From: Bacillota bacterium
GTDB lineage: Bacteria; Bacillota; Clostridia; Clostridiales; Clostridiaceae
NCBI GenBank assembly: GCA_023440105.1
Contig: JAEXSY010000243.1
Coordinates: forward strand, 1 to 14,980
Reading direction: 5' to 3'
Length of the DNA stretch: 14,980 nt
Position 1 is the stretch's first letter; every line of letters starts with the position of its first letter. The notes under the pieces are model-generated. The model did no database searches. It had not been told where the DNA came from and was given only the letters and a program-made list of their open reading frames with translations. The position numbers and the translations under genes are program-made. Shown here piece by piece: positions 1 through 7,198 of the stretch.

Positions 1-1
1 G

Positions 2-439
2 CAATTCTTAACGCTATATATACAAGATAATGAAAACAAGATAGAAGTTTTTAATGATATTAAGAGAAAAATTAAGCTCTTATTAAATATCATTAACATT
101 AAGAATAGATTTAGTAATAAAATAATGAGAATTGATAGAGAGAAGGGTGTTATATTTGAACTTTCAAATGGAAGAGAGGTTCCTATAGAAAAACTATCTT
201 CTGGTGAGAAAAATGACTTCGTTTTGTTTTATGAGTTGATTTTTAAATGTCATAGGAATTCAATAATATTAATTGATGAACCAGAAATCTCCCTTCATAT
301 TGCATGGCAACAAGAATTTATTAATGAATTGTTGGATATATGCACTCTAAATGATATGCAAGCTATAGTAGCAACTCATTCCCCGAACATAGTTAATGAT
401 TATTGGAATCTTATGGTTGATATGGAGGGGGTTGAATGA
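2..439 (+). CDS. AAA family ATPase, C-terminal part (PARIS AriA-like), cut by window edge
   Basis: The reading frame is open from the first complete codon, so the 5' end with Walker A lies outside the window; the ATG at 125 is probably internal. About 145 C-terminal residues are visible. They hold an ABC-type signature (LSSGEKN, about nt 194-214), a Walker B with catalytic glutamate (IILIDEPE, about nt 263-286) and an H-loop (ATHSP, about nt 371-385). This is the C-terminal lobe of OLD/SMC-like AAA_15/AAA_21 ATPases found in defence systems. The stop overlaps the start of the DUF4435 gene by ATGA, implying translational coupling. In PARIS, the ATPase AriA forms a cage that holds the AriB effector until a phage anti-restriction protein triggers release. 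The ATPase call is secure. The PARIS assignment is inferred from the pairing; other AAA + DUF4435 pairs exist. Confidence 0.85.
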   Translation, partial: QFLTLYIQDNENKIEVFNDIKRKIKLLLNIINIKNRFSNKIMRIDREKGVIFELSNGREVPIEKLSSGEKNDFVLFYELIFKCHRNSIILIDEPEISLHIAWQQEFINELLDICTLNDMQAIVATHSPNIVNDYWNLMVDMEGVE

Positions 440-1311
440 AGAGTTATATAAAAGCTAATACAATAGTACCTGAAATTCGTATGAACAGAAGAGTGAATAA
501 ACTTAAGTCATATCTTATAGTTGAAGGTACGACAGATAAAAAATTTTTTAAGAATATTATTATGAAAGATTTTTGTTTAATTAAAGAAGCATGTGGAAAA
601 TCTTGTGTTGAAAATGTTATGAGAGATGTAAAAAAAGCTAACCTTACTGGGGTTTTAGGAGTTGTTGATAGCGATTTTGACAAATTGATGAATAAGGATA
701 AAGCTATAAATATACTTACAACAGATACCCATGATTTAGAAACACTCATTTTAAAAACAGGTTCTCTAGAAGTTCTTATTAATGAATATGGAGACGATCA
801 GAAAATTGAAGCATTCGAAAGGGATATAGGGACAAGCTTTATTCAAAAAGTTTTGGATTCTGCATCTATCATTGGGATGCTAAGATATATTTCTAGTGTT
901 AATCATTATGAGATTTGTTTTGATGACATTCCATATAAAGAATTTATTAGTTGTAAAAATTTAGATATTGATGAAGAAAAACTTATAGATATCTTATTAG
1001 TAGGAAAGAGAAGTAATGTAAATAGAGCTATAATTAAAGATAAGCTAAAGAAGGAGAAAGAAGAATACTATGATCCATGGCAAATATGCTGTGGTCATGA
1101 TATTTCTGGAATTCTTGCTTTCCTATTTGAGAATACCATTGGAAATAGTAGTGCGAATGGACTTAAAGCGGATAGGGTAGAACTTGTTCTTAGGACATCC
1201 TATAATTATAGTTTATTTAAGGATACTGCTCTATATAAAGATATCATTAGATGGCAAAATGAGAATATTCCCTGGAAGGTTATGAATAGAGATTATACTA
1301 TTTCCGCATAA
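436..1311 (+). CDS. DUF4435 (TOPRIM-like) protein, probable PARIS AriB-type effector
   Basis: A 291-aa protein whose ATG overlaps the upstream ATPase stop (ATGA). TOPRIM-like acidic motifs appear in order: LIVEG-TTD with E30 and D34, then VVDSDFD with D78, D80 and D82, followed by the DUF4435 hallmark DTHDLE (residues 97-102). The length fits AriB (about 300 aa). In characterised PARIS systems the released AriB dimerises and its TOPRIM nuclease cleaves host tRNA, causing growth arrest. Both metal-binding acidic clusters are present here, so the protein looks intact. A terminator follows 17 nt after the stop, so the unit ends with this gene. The family call is firm; the PARIS name and tRNA target are inferred by analogy. 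A different OLD/TOPRIM-type defence pair is the main alternative. Confidence 0.8.
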   Translation: MKSYIKANTIVPEIRMNRRVNKLKSYLIVEGTTDKKFFKNIIMKDFCLIKEACGKSCVENVMRDVKKANLTGVLGVVDSDFDKLMNKDKAINILTTDTHDLETLILKTGSLEVLINEYGDDQKIEAFERDIGTSFIQKVLDSASIIGMLRYISSVNHYEICFDDIPYKEFISCKNLDIDEEKLIDILLVGKRSNVNRAIIKDKLKKEKEEYYDPWQICCGHDISGILAFLFENTIGNSSANGLKADRVELVLRTSYNYSLFKDTALYKDIIRWQNENIPWKVMNRDYTISA

Positions 1312-1328
1312 TTCACTAATTAAGATAG

Positions 1329-1378
1329 CTAGGCAATTTGAAGGCGATTTTGCTTTTGTAATTTGCTTAGTTTTTTTT
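1329..1378 (+). terminator. Rho-independent terminator after the ATPase/DUF4435 pair
   Basis: An imperfect stem pairs CTAGGCAATT (1329-1338) with AATTTGCTTAG (1360-1370) and is followed by eight Ts (1371-1378). It lies 17 nt after the DUF4435 stop. Confidence 0.75.
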
Positions 1379-1681
1379 GTCTTGAAAACCTAGGAAAGAA
1401 CATCAGTATAATATTTATTTATAAATAAGATCATATTTAATTTGTTCTATAGAAATAATGGATTTATTTAAATTTACTGTAAGAATATAAGAAAAGCTAA
1501 ATTTGTTATTCTTTATTATTAAAACTTTTTAGCTTTTAGATGTTTAAATATGGAAGACTATTTTGAAGAATTATTTAGCTCTCTAATATCATATACTGAT
1601 TTTATTTTCTTATATAGGTAATAAATTAGTATCTTCGTTACTATTTACTATATATCAGTAAAAAATATGGAGGTTTTATCT
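1379..1681. other. AT-rich spacer without a recognisable gene
   Basis: I see no open frame above about 25 codons with a ribosome site on either strand. It contains a 10-bp inverted repeat (1492-1501 with 1528-1537, 26-nt loop) without a following T-run. It ends with the GGAGG ribosome site (1669-1673) of the broken gene at 1682. No convincing promoter with proper spacing was found, although one must lie here if the downstream genes are still transcribed. Confidence 0.5.
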
Positions 1682-1999
1682 ATGGATGGTTTGATAGAAA
1701 GAATAAAACTGTTAAATTTGGAGTTGACTGATTTAAACTATCAATTCTAAGAGCTAATGGATGAGAATTTTTTTAGTGATGATAAAGCTGCTGATGAAAA
1801 GGCGCAATTACTAATCTATGAAATCAAAGAAAAGGTTCAGGAGATATACCACTACTGCTATGAAGTCCATAGTCATATGGGAGGAAGTTTACAGGATAGC
1901 TTAGATGTTATATGAGATTACGGCAGTGCAGAAATCTATGCCATGGAGGATTTAGCCCTGGATTTTCAGGATTTAATCCTTGAGGATGATATTATTTAA
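1682..1999 (+). pseudogene. Broken gene of unknown function, two in-frame stops
   Basis: An ATG at 1682 sits 8 nt after a good GGAGG site (1669-1673). The frame gives a coherent acidic product of 105 codons, interrupted by TAA at 1748-1750 (codon 23) and TGA at 1913-1915 (codon 78). Its natural stop is at 1997-1999. Between the stops the protein looks like a real helical, Glu/Asp-rich protein (for example EKVQEIYHYCYEVHSHMGGS), so the stops look like decay. I do not recognise the family. The terminal stop sits inside the ribosome site of the next broken gene, so the two formed an operon. Confidence 0.6.
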
Positions 2000-2012
2000 A
2001 GGAGTATGCAAA

Positions 2013-2629
2013 ATGATAGAAACCCATTTGTCAAAATATAAGCATTATGCTAGCTACAGAAATATGGAGACTTATAACCTGGGGGATAGATATGCCATTG
2101 CGTCGGAGAATGAAGAGCTTTTCTGTGATGAGTTTGTTAAGGATGATGACCTATCCATAGAAGAATATCATGATATACTGAAATTCTTTGGAGCAGTTAC
2201 AGAGGAGCAGATATTCTTTAATCCTTGGAGCTTTGAGTTAGAGGTTAGGGGCTCAGCTATTTTTCTTCTTTAGAGGATTGTAAGGAAACTATTGATTATC
2301 TCTGCAGCAGGAAGAAAAGAAACTGGGTGGTTTACAGCTATAATCTTCTAAAAGATATAGAGACCTTTGCTATTACCAGTGAATTATGGTCATTTCTCAA
2401 GAATCCTTCTCCTTATAGAGCACATTATAAATGTTCAAGGGAGGAGGTATTAATTTTTGATGAGAAAATTAATTGTAATCATTATACCTTCTACCGTAAC
2501 AAGGATATCCTGGCGAACTTTGTACTCACTGAAAATGGAGGTGTATATTTAATAAGCTGTACACAAGAGGATATTTGGGATACTTTAAAAGAATGTAAGC
2601 CGGTGAAGAAGGATGTAATGAATAGATAG
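2013..2629 (+). pseudogene. Frameshifted gene of unknown function (about 205 aa before damage)
   Basis: The start is the ATG at 2013, preceded at 8 nt by AAAGGAG (1998-2004), which overlaps the stop of the previous broken gene; an in-frame TTG at 1980 is less likely. The first frame runs to a TAG at 2271-2273. The -1 frame is open from 2249 to 2629 and continues a sensible protein (SSLEDCKETIDYLCSRKK, then YSYNLLKDIETFAITSELWS). The simplest lesion is a one-base indel in the T-rich run ATTTTTCTTCTTT (2259-2271). There is no slippery heptamer in the zero frame, so programmed frameshifting is unlikely. No family is recognised. Its size, acidity and pairing with another small acidic gene resemble orphan immunity genes, but this is only a guess. 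Confidence 0.6.
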
Positions 2630-2830
2630 TAGATTGAGAGGAGATAAATAAGTGAAATATAACAATATACCGTTACTATAATTGTAATCCTAAGGGAGGT
2701 AGTATTTTTTGTAGGGGAATATAACTATAAACTGGGATTGATTTATTTCGCACATTCATACTGCTGCAAATACTCATTCTGTTATTCACAGTGACAACAC
2801 CAAGTGTTTTTATGGAATTATCAAACTTAA

Positions 2831-2863
2831 TGTAAAAATTTAATTGTAAAAATGTAAAAAAAT
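2831..2863 (+). repeat. Three direct iterons (TGTAAAAA) upstream of the XRE promoter
   Basis: TGTAAAAAT occurs at 2831-2839 and 2845-2853, and TGTAAAAAAAT at 2853-2863, ending 2 nt before the -35 hexamer at 2866. The position suits an operator for the double-HTH protein encoded downstream. In DNA this A-rich, chance repeats remain possible. Confidence 0.35.
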
Positions 2864-2865
2864 AA

Positions 2866-2894
2866 TTGACATAAATTATGTGGTATGCTACTTT
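2866..2894 (+). promoter_or_regulatory. Promoter of the XRE regulator gene
   Basis: TTGACA (2866-2871), a 17-bp spacer, then TACTTT (2889-2894) with an extended -10 TGC at 2886-2888. Predicted transcription would begin near 2901, giving a very short leader holding only the ribosome site before the ATG at 2913. Confidence 0.6.
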
Positions 2895-2912
2895 TGTATT
2901 AGAGGTGATACA

Positions 2913-4076
2913 ATGTTTGAAATTAAAGATTTATTTGAAAAACAAAGTATAATAGGTGCTAAACTAGAAGAAATTTTTGAATCAAAATCTATTACAAAAA
3001 CAGAATTCTGTAAAGAGGTAGGGATTTCTAGACCAACTTGGGATAAGATTCTTTCTGGTACTATCCCATCAGAAACTAATTATAAGAAGCATATTGCTAA
3101 AGTATTAGACTATTTGAATCTGACTCCAGATATGCTCCTTGGAAACTCTCATAGTGTTAATAATAGAGTAAGAGAAATTCGCTCTATTATGAGAATATCA
3201 TCAGGAGAAATCTCAAAAAACACTGGTATATCTTTAACAAGACTTAAAGAAATCGAAGCAGGGGAAGAAGCTACAGTTGCCGAGCTAAGAGATATTGCCT
3301 TTTGCTTAGGAACAAGCGTGAATTGTGTTCTTGGAAGAGATGTTTTTAGTGCACAAGCAGCTCAGTTAGCAGATACTATGTACATTCATCAGGAAACATC
3401 TAACCAGAGAGTAGGAGGGTTTTGGGGCCATATCGGTATTTTACCAGCATATGGAGATGAATATTTATGGTATCCTATTACAGATGTTACACGCAGTGAA
3501 ATTTATAAAACCTCTGAACAGGAGCATATTGTAGTTCCTTGTATGAATAATAAGATTTTATTGTTAAACAAAAAAAACATTAAAAATATAGTACTATTAG
3601 ATGATGCATGTGATCAGCCAGGTTTTGCAAATTGGGATTATCAAGTCAGTTGTGGAGAAATTCCACTAGTGGTATATGAAGCACTGGATGATTATTATGA
3701 TTATAAAGATTCATTAGAAGATTATTTTGATAAAAAAGTTTCGTCTAGGCTATATGATTTCTTGAATAAGTTAGTGGAGAAAAAAGGCTGGGATACTGAC
3801 GATATATTTGATATTACCACTACGACAACCATATATTATTCTGATGGTAGGATTGAAAATTTAAATATAGAATTTGAGACAAACAAAACTATAACTTCAT
3901 ATATATTAGATATATACGATTTCGGCGACGAAGTAGATTTTGACAGATTTCTGTTCTTAGTAGACTATAGCGGAGCAGAATTAATGGTTAATGATGATTA
4001 TATTTCAATTATTGAAATGCCACTAATGACAGTTGAAAACTCAATTCTTGATAATATGGATAATTTTTATAGATAA
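2913..4076 (+). CDS. Double-XRE helix-turn-helix regulator with an unknown C-terminal region
   Basis: A 387-aa protein starting at the ATG at 2913, with AGAGGTG 4 nt before it. The longer GTG start at 2880 would lie inside the promoter and is rejected. Two Cro/CI-type HTH domains sit in tandem: residues about 13-77 (TEFCKEVGISRPTWDKILSG) and 83-141 (GEISKNTGISLTRLKEIEAG). The remaining roughly 240 residues are acidic, rich in Tyr/Asp and beta-prone (for example NNKILLLNKKNIKNIVLLDD). I do not recognise a domain there; it may be a ligand or partner sensor. It probably binds DNA as a repressor, perhaps of itself via the upstream iterons. A gene that may have followed it was cut off by the IS3 element 57 bp downstream. 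Confidence 0.75.
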   Translation: MFEIKDLFEKQSIIGAKLEEIFESKSITKTEFCKEVGISRPTWDKILSGTIPSETNYKKHIAKVLDYLNLTPDMLLGNSHSVNNRVREIRSIMRISSGEISKNTGISLTRLKEIEAGEEATVAELRDIAFCLGTSVNCVLGRDVFSAQAAQLADTMYIHQETSNQRVGGFWGHIGILPAYGDEYLWYPITDVTRSEIYKTSEQEHIVVPCMNNKILLLNKKNIKNIVLLDDACDQPGFANWDYQVSCGEIPLVVYEALDDYYDYKDSLEDYFDKKVSSRLYDFLNKLVEKKGWDTDDIFDITTTTTIYYSDGRIENLNIEFETNKTITSYILDIYDFGDEVDFDRFLFLVDYSGAELMVNDDYISIIEMPLMTVENSILDNMDNFYR

Positions 4077-4090
4077 AAAGCAGGTCAAAA

Positions 4091-4150
4091 ATGGGTGATA
4101 GTGATATAATCAAAAGGCCTAAAAAGAAAAGAGTGCCCTTTCCCCAGTAA
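4091..4150 (+). pseudogene. Possible 5' stub of a gene cut by the IS3 element
   Basis: An ATG 14 nt after the XRE stop, preceded by a weak AGGT, opens a frame (MGDSDIIKRPKKKR) of about 14 host codons. It then enters the IS end at 4134 and meets a TAA at 4148-4150 inside the inverted repeat. It is consistent with the start of a second gene in the XRE operon whose body was lost. It is too short to identify and could be chance. Confidence 0.3.
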
Positions 4151-4169
4151 ATTAGACAGCTAAAACTCG
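4134..4169 (+). repeat. IS3 terminal inverted repeat, orfB side
   Basis: Begins TGCCCTTTCCCCAG. It matches the complement of 5440-5405 at about two thirds of positions, including a shared ACTCG block at the inner end. Confidence 0.8.
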
Positions 4170-4209
4170 TAATATCTCTCTTATTCTTAGAAATACGCAA
4201 TATTTCTTT

Positions 4210-5127
4210 TTATGCGGCTTTTGACTCGAGCAAAGCTCTATTGTAATATTCTTCGGGGGTTAGAAAGCCATTAGAGGCATGGATTCTTACTCTATTATAA
4301 AATATTTCTATGTATTCAAACACCGCAGCACGAGCTTCATCACGGGTTTTAAAATGCTTGTGATAAAGCCATTCACATTTTAGTTTACCCCAGAATGCCT
4401 CCATAGGAGCATTATCCCAGCAGTTACCTTTACGGGACATGCTACAAACAAAACCATACTTTTTTAATAATAACTGGTAGTCGTTAGAGCAGTACTGCGA
4501 CCCCCTATCCGAATGGATTATAACACCAGAAGGCTTTCCAGAGCGATTATACGCGTCATTTAGAGCGTTAATCACCAAGTCCTTCGTCATTCTTTCACTC
4601 ATTGATAGACCAACTATTTTTTGACCGCAAAGATCCATAACTCCTGCAAGGTAAAGCCATCCCTCATCTGTCCACAGGTAGGTGATATCACTAACCATTT
4701 TTTCATTGGGTTTATCCACAGTAAAATCACGATTAAGAATATTTTCAGCCACAGGAAGCTTATGATTAGAATTGGTTGTAGCTTTAAATTTCTTGACAAC
4801 CCTTGAATGTATGCCGTTTTCCTTCATTATTCTTTCAACTCTCTTGTGGTTAACGGGTTTTTGAGAATCTTGGTTTACAGCTTGAGTGATTTTAACTGAG
4901 CCAAAGATAGCATGACTTTCTTTGTGGATTTTCTTGATTTTATCCAGCAGTTCTTTGTTCTCTATGGACCTGTTGCTTTCTGGTTTATTATCCCATGCAT
5001 AGTAACTGCTTCTGGATACAAGCAGAACCTTGCACAGCTTCGCTACTGTATATTTGTTGCTATTAGCCTTGATAAACTGATACCTCTTTATTTTAGGTTC
5101 TTGGCGAAGAAGGCCGCCGCTTTTTTT
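4210..5127 (-). CDS. IS3-family transposase OrfB (DDE/rve), made by -1 frameshift
   Basis: The orfB frame is open from the slippery site at 5127-5121 to the TAA at 4212-4210, about 305 codons. It has no good independent start, so I expect production as an OrfAB fusion. An ATG at 4827 gives only the 205-aa catalytic part. In order: an N-terminal HTH_21-like region (KLCKVLLVSRSSYYAW, then IFGSVKITQ), then the rve integrase core. The core carries the DDE acids in VSDITYLW, IIHSDRGSQY and NAPMEAFWGKLK, and ends with YNRVRIHASNGFLTPEEYY, typical of IS3 transposases. It performs copy-out/paste-in transposition on the element's ends. No internal stop or frameshift is seen. Confidence 0.92.
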   Translation of the reverse strand, partial: KKSGGLLRQEPKIKRYQFIKANSNKYTVAKLCKVLLVSRSSYYAWDNKPESNRSIENKELLDKIKKIHKESHAIFGSVKITQAVNQDSQKPVNHKRVERIMKENGIHSRVVKKFKATTNSNHKLPVAENILNRDFTVDKPNEKMVSDITYLWTDEGWLYLAGVMDLCGQKIVGLSMSERMTKDLVINALNDAYNRSGKPSGVIIHSDRGSQYCSNDYQLLLKKYGFVCSMSRKGNCWDNAPMEAFWGKLKCEWLYHKHFKTRDEARAAVFEYIEIFYNRVRIHASNGFLTPEEYYNRALLESKAA

Positions 5128-5381
5128 AATATTTCAATTTCTTCCTTGAGCTCTTTATTTTCCTTCTCGAGCTTTTTAAGCTTTTCATCCTCAGGCCTTA
5201 GATGTCCACTGCCTGGGAAGGGTACATCAGGAGACTCCTGGAACTTTCTAACCCATCCGTGTAGCGTTGTCGGTTTTACTCCCAGTTCTTCGGCTATTTT
5301 AGTGAGGGGTCTCCCAGAGGCAAGGTATCTCTTAACTGCCTCCAGCTTAAACTCTGCACTATATTGTTTCATATCAATCAT
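5088..5381 (-). CDS. IS3-family OrfA, helix-turn-helix/leucine-zipper protein
   Basis: A 97-aa protein (94 aa from the second ATG at 5372, which has better spacing from the AAGGGA ribosome site). The N-terminal HTH (YSAEFKLEAVKRYL, then LTKIAEELGVKPTTLHGWVR) binds the inverted repeats. A heptad coiled coil (DEKLKKLEKENKELKEEIEI) mediates dimerisation. The gene ends just past the A7 slippery tract, so most ribosomes make OrfA, a likely inhibitor or DNA-binding subunit, and a minority make OrfAB. Confidence 0.92.
   Translation of the reverse strand: MIDMKQYSAEFKLEAVKRYLASGRPLTKIAEELGVKPTTLHGWVRKFQESPDVPFPGSGHLRPEDEKLKKLEKENKELKEEIEILKKAAAFFAKNLK
5121..5127 (-). promoter_or_regulatory. -1 ribosomal frameshift site (A7) joining orfA to orfB
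   Basis: On the minus strand the orfA codons read TTA AAA AAA GCG, giving an A AAA AAA slippery heptamer. A -1 slip moves the ribosome from the orfA frame exactly into the open orfB frame, which stays open to its stop at 4210. Confidence 0.8.
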
Positions 5382-5404
5382 TCCCTTCTCTTTTTAGTAT
5401 AACA

Positions 5405-5440
5405 CGAGTTCCTTGTGTCCACTAAATTGGGTAAGGGTCA
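5405..5440 (-). repeat. IS3 terminal inverted repeat, orfA side
   Basis: Read on the minus strand it begins TGACCCTTACCCAATTTAG, partner of 4134-4169. Its first three bases (TGA) serve as the stop codon of the truncated gene at 5438-6364. Confidence 0.8.
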
Positions 5441-6364
5441 TATCATTCGGCTCTTGTCTTCATCACATTTTTTCTTCTTCAAAAAAGATTTGATTCGCTT
5501 TGTGATAATAGTTCCATCATTATCCTCTCTATCATCATTCCCTTTAAAATCTGTTACATCAATGGGAGCCACTCCATGAGTAGTTAAACCTGCCATAATA
5601 AGTCCACAAAATAGATAGAGTTTTTCATTTGTACTAAGAGCGGTTTTTAATGTAGCATCATCATATAGACTTTGATGGATGCGTTTTACTCTTTGTTCTA
5701 AAGTTGCTTCTGCAGCTTTAGTTAGTTTCTCTAATTCTTCCGCAGTGAGAATTAGTTTATCTAGTCTTTCACAGAATGATTTTAAATTATCTTTTTTCAA
5801 TAAACACCAATCTTTATCTAATTCTTTTATTTGTTTCGGAACTCTATTGTTTTTTTCCGAGATATAATATGCTTTACATTCAGCGTCAACTACTTTACCT
5901 GCCTCATCCAACTTTGTACCGTTAATTCCAATAGCAATTACTTCTGAATACCCTTTACTATCTAAAATTGCAGTTGCATAATGGACTGCACCATTCACAG
6001 CGTAATTCTGAATACTACTGTAGTTTGCATCTCCTTTGGAATGTATAACTTGTCCATATTTATTTGTTTTGTCTTTATCATAAAATGTTACACATTCGAT
6101 ATCGCCATTTTTAGTTAACTTTTCAAGCTTATTTTTGCTTCCTTTTGCTTCAATCATAACAGGAATACGTCTACTATAACCATTGTCCAGTAACAATTGA
6201 ATATCAGGATAATTATTGCCAGACCCACCTGATTTAGATGTTGCTGCTTGCAATGCATCAGTAATTGTCTGATTGATTTTTTCGGTTTTTCCGTAATGTC
6301 TAATACCCAAATCATCTAAAAAACTTTTATACTGCTCTTCGACCTTTTCCTCTATACTTGACAT
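5438..6364 (-). pseudogene. N-terminal remnant of a restriction/N6-methylase fusion gene, truncated by IS3
   Basis: Starts at the ATG at 6364, with GAAGGTG 6 nt upstream; the TTG at 6379 is rejected. The remaining 308 residues end at a TGA formed by the first three bases of the IS, so the 3' part is missing. Residues 53-74 show a PD-(D/E)xK nuclease signature: PDIQLLL with D54, then VMIEAKG with E72 and K74. The region around YLFCGLIMAGL and the acidic/lysine-rich end resemble the N-terminus of large bacterial N-6 DNA methylase/type IIG-like proteins, from memory of that family. If so, the SAM-binding and NPPY methylase motifs would have followed and are gone. The fragment may still be translated as a nuclease-like domain. 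The family assignment is moderate; truncation at the IS junction is directly visible. Confidence 0.7.
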
Positions 6365-6407
6365 TCTAAACACCTTCAACTTTCTTAGAATAACTTGTAA
6401 AAATATG

Positions 6408-6424
6408 AAAGGTTATGTACCTTT
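6408..6424. promoter_or_regulatory. Dyad AAAGGT-N5-ACCTTT upstream of the truncated restriction gene
   Basis: A perfect 6-bp inverted repeat with a 5-bp centre, 44 bp upstream of the ATG at 6364. A weak minus-strand promoter (TTGTTA, 17 bp, CATAAC) overlaps it. This is an operator-like position; the binding protein is unknown, perhaps the XRE regulator at 2913. Confidence 0.35.
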
Positions 6425-6697
6425 ACTTCACTAATAACAATGACTATAAAAAAACAAATTTGAATTTCTATTTATTATTGATATGCTAGAAATTAAAAGC
6501 GTTAGAACTAGCAACCGTACAAAACTTTGTATAGGAATATAAAAAATATCACTAGAAAAAGTCAGCGAAATACACCTAACCATCTAAGTAAATTCACACC
6601 TAAAACCTTCATATCCTTGATGGATCTCATTACAATCTACAGCCAAGAATATATTCGAGTGACCTTTAAAAATGTATAAAAAATACAAGCATAAAAG
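6425..6697. other. Intergenic stretch with no supported gene
   Basis: AT-rich with several stops in all frames. Minus-strand frames of 22 and about 33 codons near 6562-6690 look faintly protein-like but lack a ribosome site. I see no RNA gene here. Confidence 0.5.
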
Positions 6698-6741
6698 TAT
6701 AACGCCTCACTACTGGAAAGAACCAGCAGTGAGGCGTTATA
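6698..6741 (-). terminator. Strong hairpin ending the MerR/membrane-protein unit
   Basis: TATAACGCCTCACT pairs perfectly with AGTGAGGCGTTATA (14 bp). After an A/C mismatch, CTGG pairs with CCAG around an AAAGAA loop. It lies 13 bp past the stop at 6755. On the minus strand the tail is ACTTTTATG, a poor T-run, so termination may be partial or the hairpin may act as a 3' stabiliser. Confidence 0.7.
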
Positions 6742-6754
6742 TATTTATCGCTTA

Positions 6755-7198
6755 TTAGTCGTCGTTAGATAAGTACCAACCATGTTCACGATGGACGCTT
6801 GGTCCATGAGGAACTTTATCCCCCCATGCTCTCTTACTCATCTCATTATCAAATACCCGTAAAAGGTTTTGAAGTCTAGAAGCTTCATTAAAATTGTCAC
6901 TTGATGAACAATAAGCCAATCTTACTTTTTCACGTTCTACATCAAGCTCTGCATCTGTTGCCACTTCAAACCATTTACTACTATAGAGATTTGCCTTTTT
7001 TATTTCATCCTTTAGGCTGTCCAATAATGCCTTCATTGCATCTTTATTTTTTATACCAAGCACAATTGCAATAATTGCAGGAATACTTATACCTACGAGG
7101 ATAAGCTGTTTATTATGAGCCTTGATCCAAGTAATAAAGCCCTTCTTATCTTCAGGAATTGCTTCAAGTTCTTGTTCAGTTTTTACTTCATTATTCAT
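6755..7198 (-). CDS. Small single-span membrane protein, partner of the MerR-type regulator
   Basis: A 147-aa protein. The ATG at 7198 is best placed behind GGAGGAG; the ATG at 7204 is only 1 nt from it. The gene overlaps the MerR stop by 8 nt, so translation is coupled. Residues about 31-49 (QLILVGISIPAIIAIVLG) form one transmembrane helix after a basic, polar N-terminus. The remainder is a charged, mostly helical soluble domain ending in a striking motif, HGPSVHREHGWYLSNDD, rich in His and aromatic residues. There is no signal-peptidase site. I do not recognise the family. Co-transcription with a zinc-ribbon MerR regulator suggests a role in sensing or answering the same signal. Confidence 0.75.
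   Translation of the reverse strand: MNNEVKTEQELEAIPEDKKGFITWIKAHNKQLILVGISIPAIIAIVLGIKNKDAMKALLDSLKDEIKKANLYSSKWFEVATDAELDVEREKVRLAYCSSSDNFNEASRLQNLLRVFDNEMSKRAWGDKVPHGPSVHREHGWYLSNDD

Larger units (their letters stand above)
4134..5440 (-). mobile_element. IS3-family insertion sequence, complete, 1307 bp
   Basis: The ends are imperfect inverted repeats of about 36 bp beginning TGNCC (4134-4169 and the complement of 5440-5405). They share about 24 matching positions and have TG...CA termini. Inside are orfA, a slippery site and orfB on the minus strand, all apparently intact. The flanking triplets differ (GAG on the left, TAT on the right), so there is no 3-bp target duplication. Reading frames on both sides enter the element and stop within its ends. 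This suggests that DNA between the original flanks was deleted after insertion, or that two copies recombined. Confidence 0.9.

Noticed and set aside
444..749. Minus-strand frame of 101 codons opposite the DUF4435 gene, and similar frames opposite other genes.
   Set aside because: Antisense shadows without ribosome sites, opposite clearly coding sequence with recognised motifs.
1492..1537. 10-bp inverted repeat AAAAGCTAAA/TTTAGCTTTT.
   Set aside because: A 26-nt loop, no T-run and AT-only context; could be chance.
1748..1915. Recoding of the in-frame TAA and TGA (for example selenocysteine) in the gene at 1682.
   Set aside because: Two different stops, no Cys-like active-site context, no SECIS-like hairpin seen after the TGA, and the next gene is also broken; decay is simpler.
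2249..2273. Programmed frameshift in the gene at 2013.
   Set aside because: The zero-frame codons around the T-rich run do not form an X XXY YYZ heptamer, and the operon partner is a pseudogene.
2796..2812. Short hairpin AACAC-CAA-GTGTT with Ts, a possible terminator.
   Set aside because: Only a 5-bp stem with a short, interrupted T-run.
6562..6630. 22-residue minus-strand peptide (MRSIKDMKVLGVNLLRWLG...), amphipathic, possibly a signal or toxin peptide.
   Set aside because: No ribosome site, a stop just upstream, and no processing or export partner nearby.
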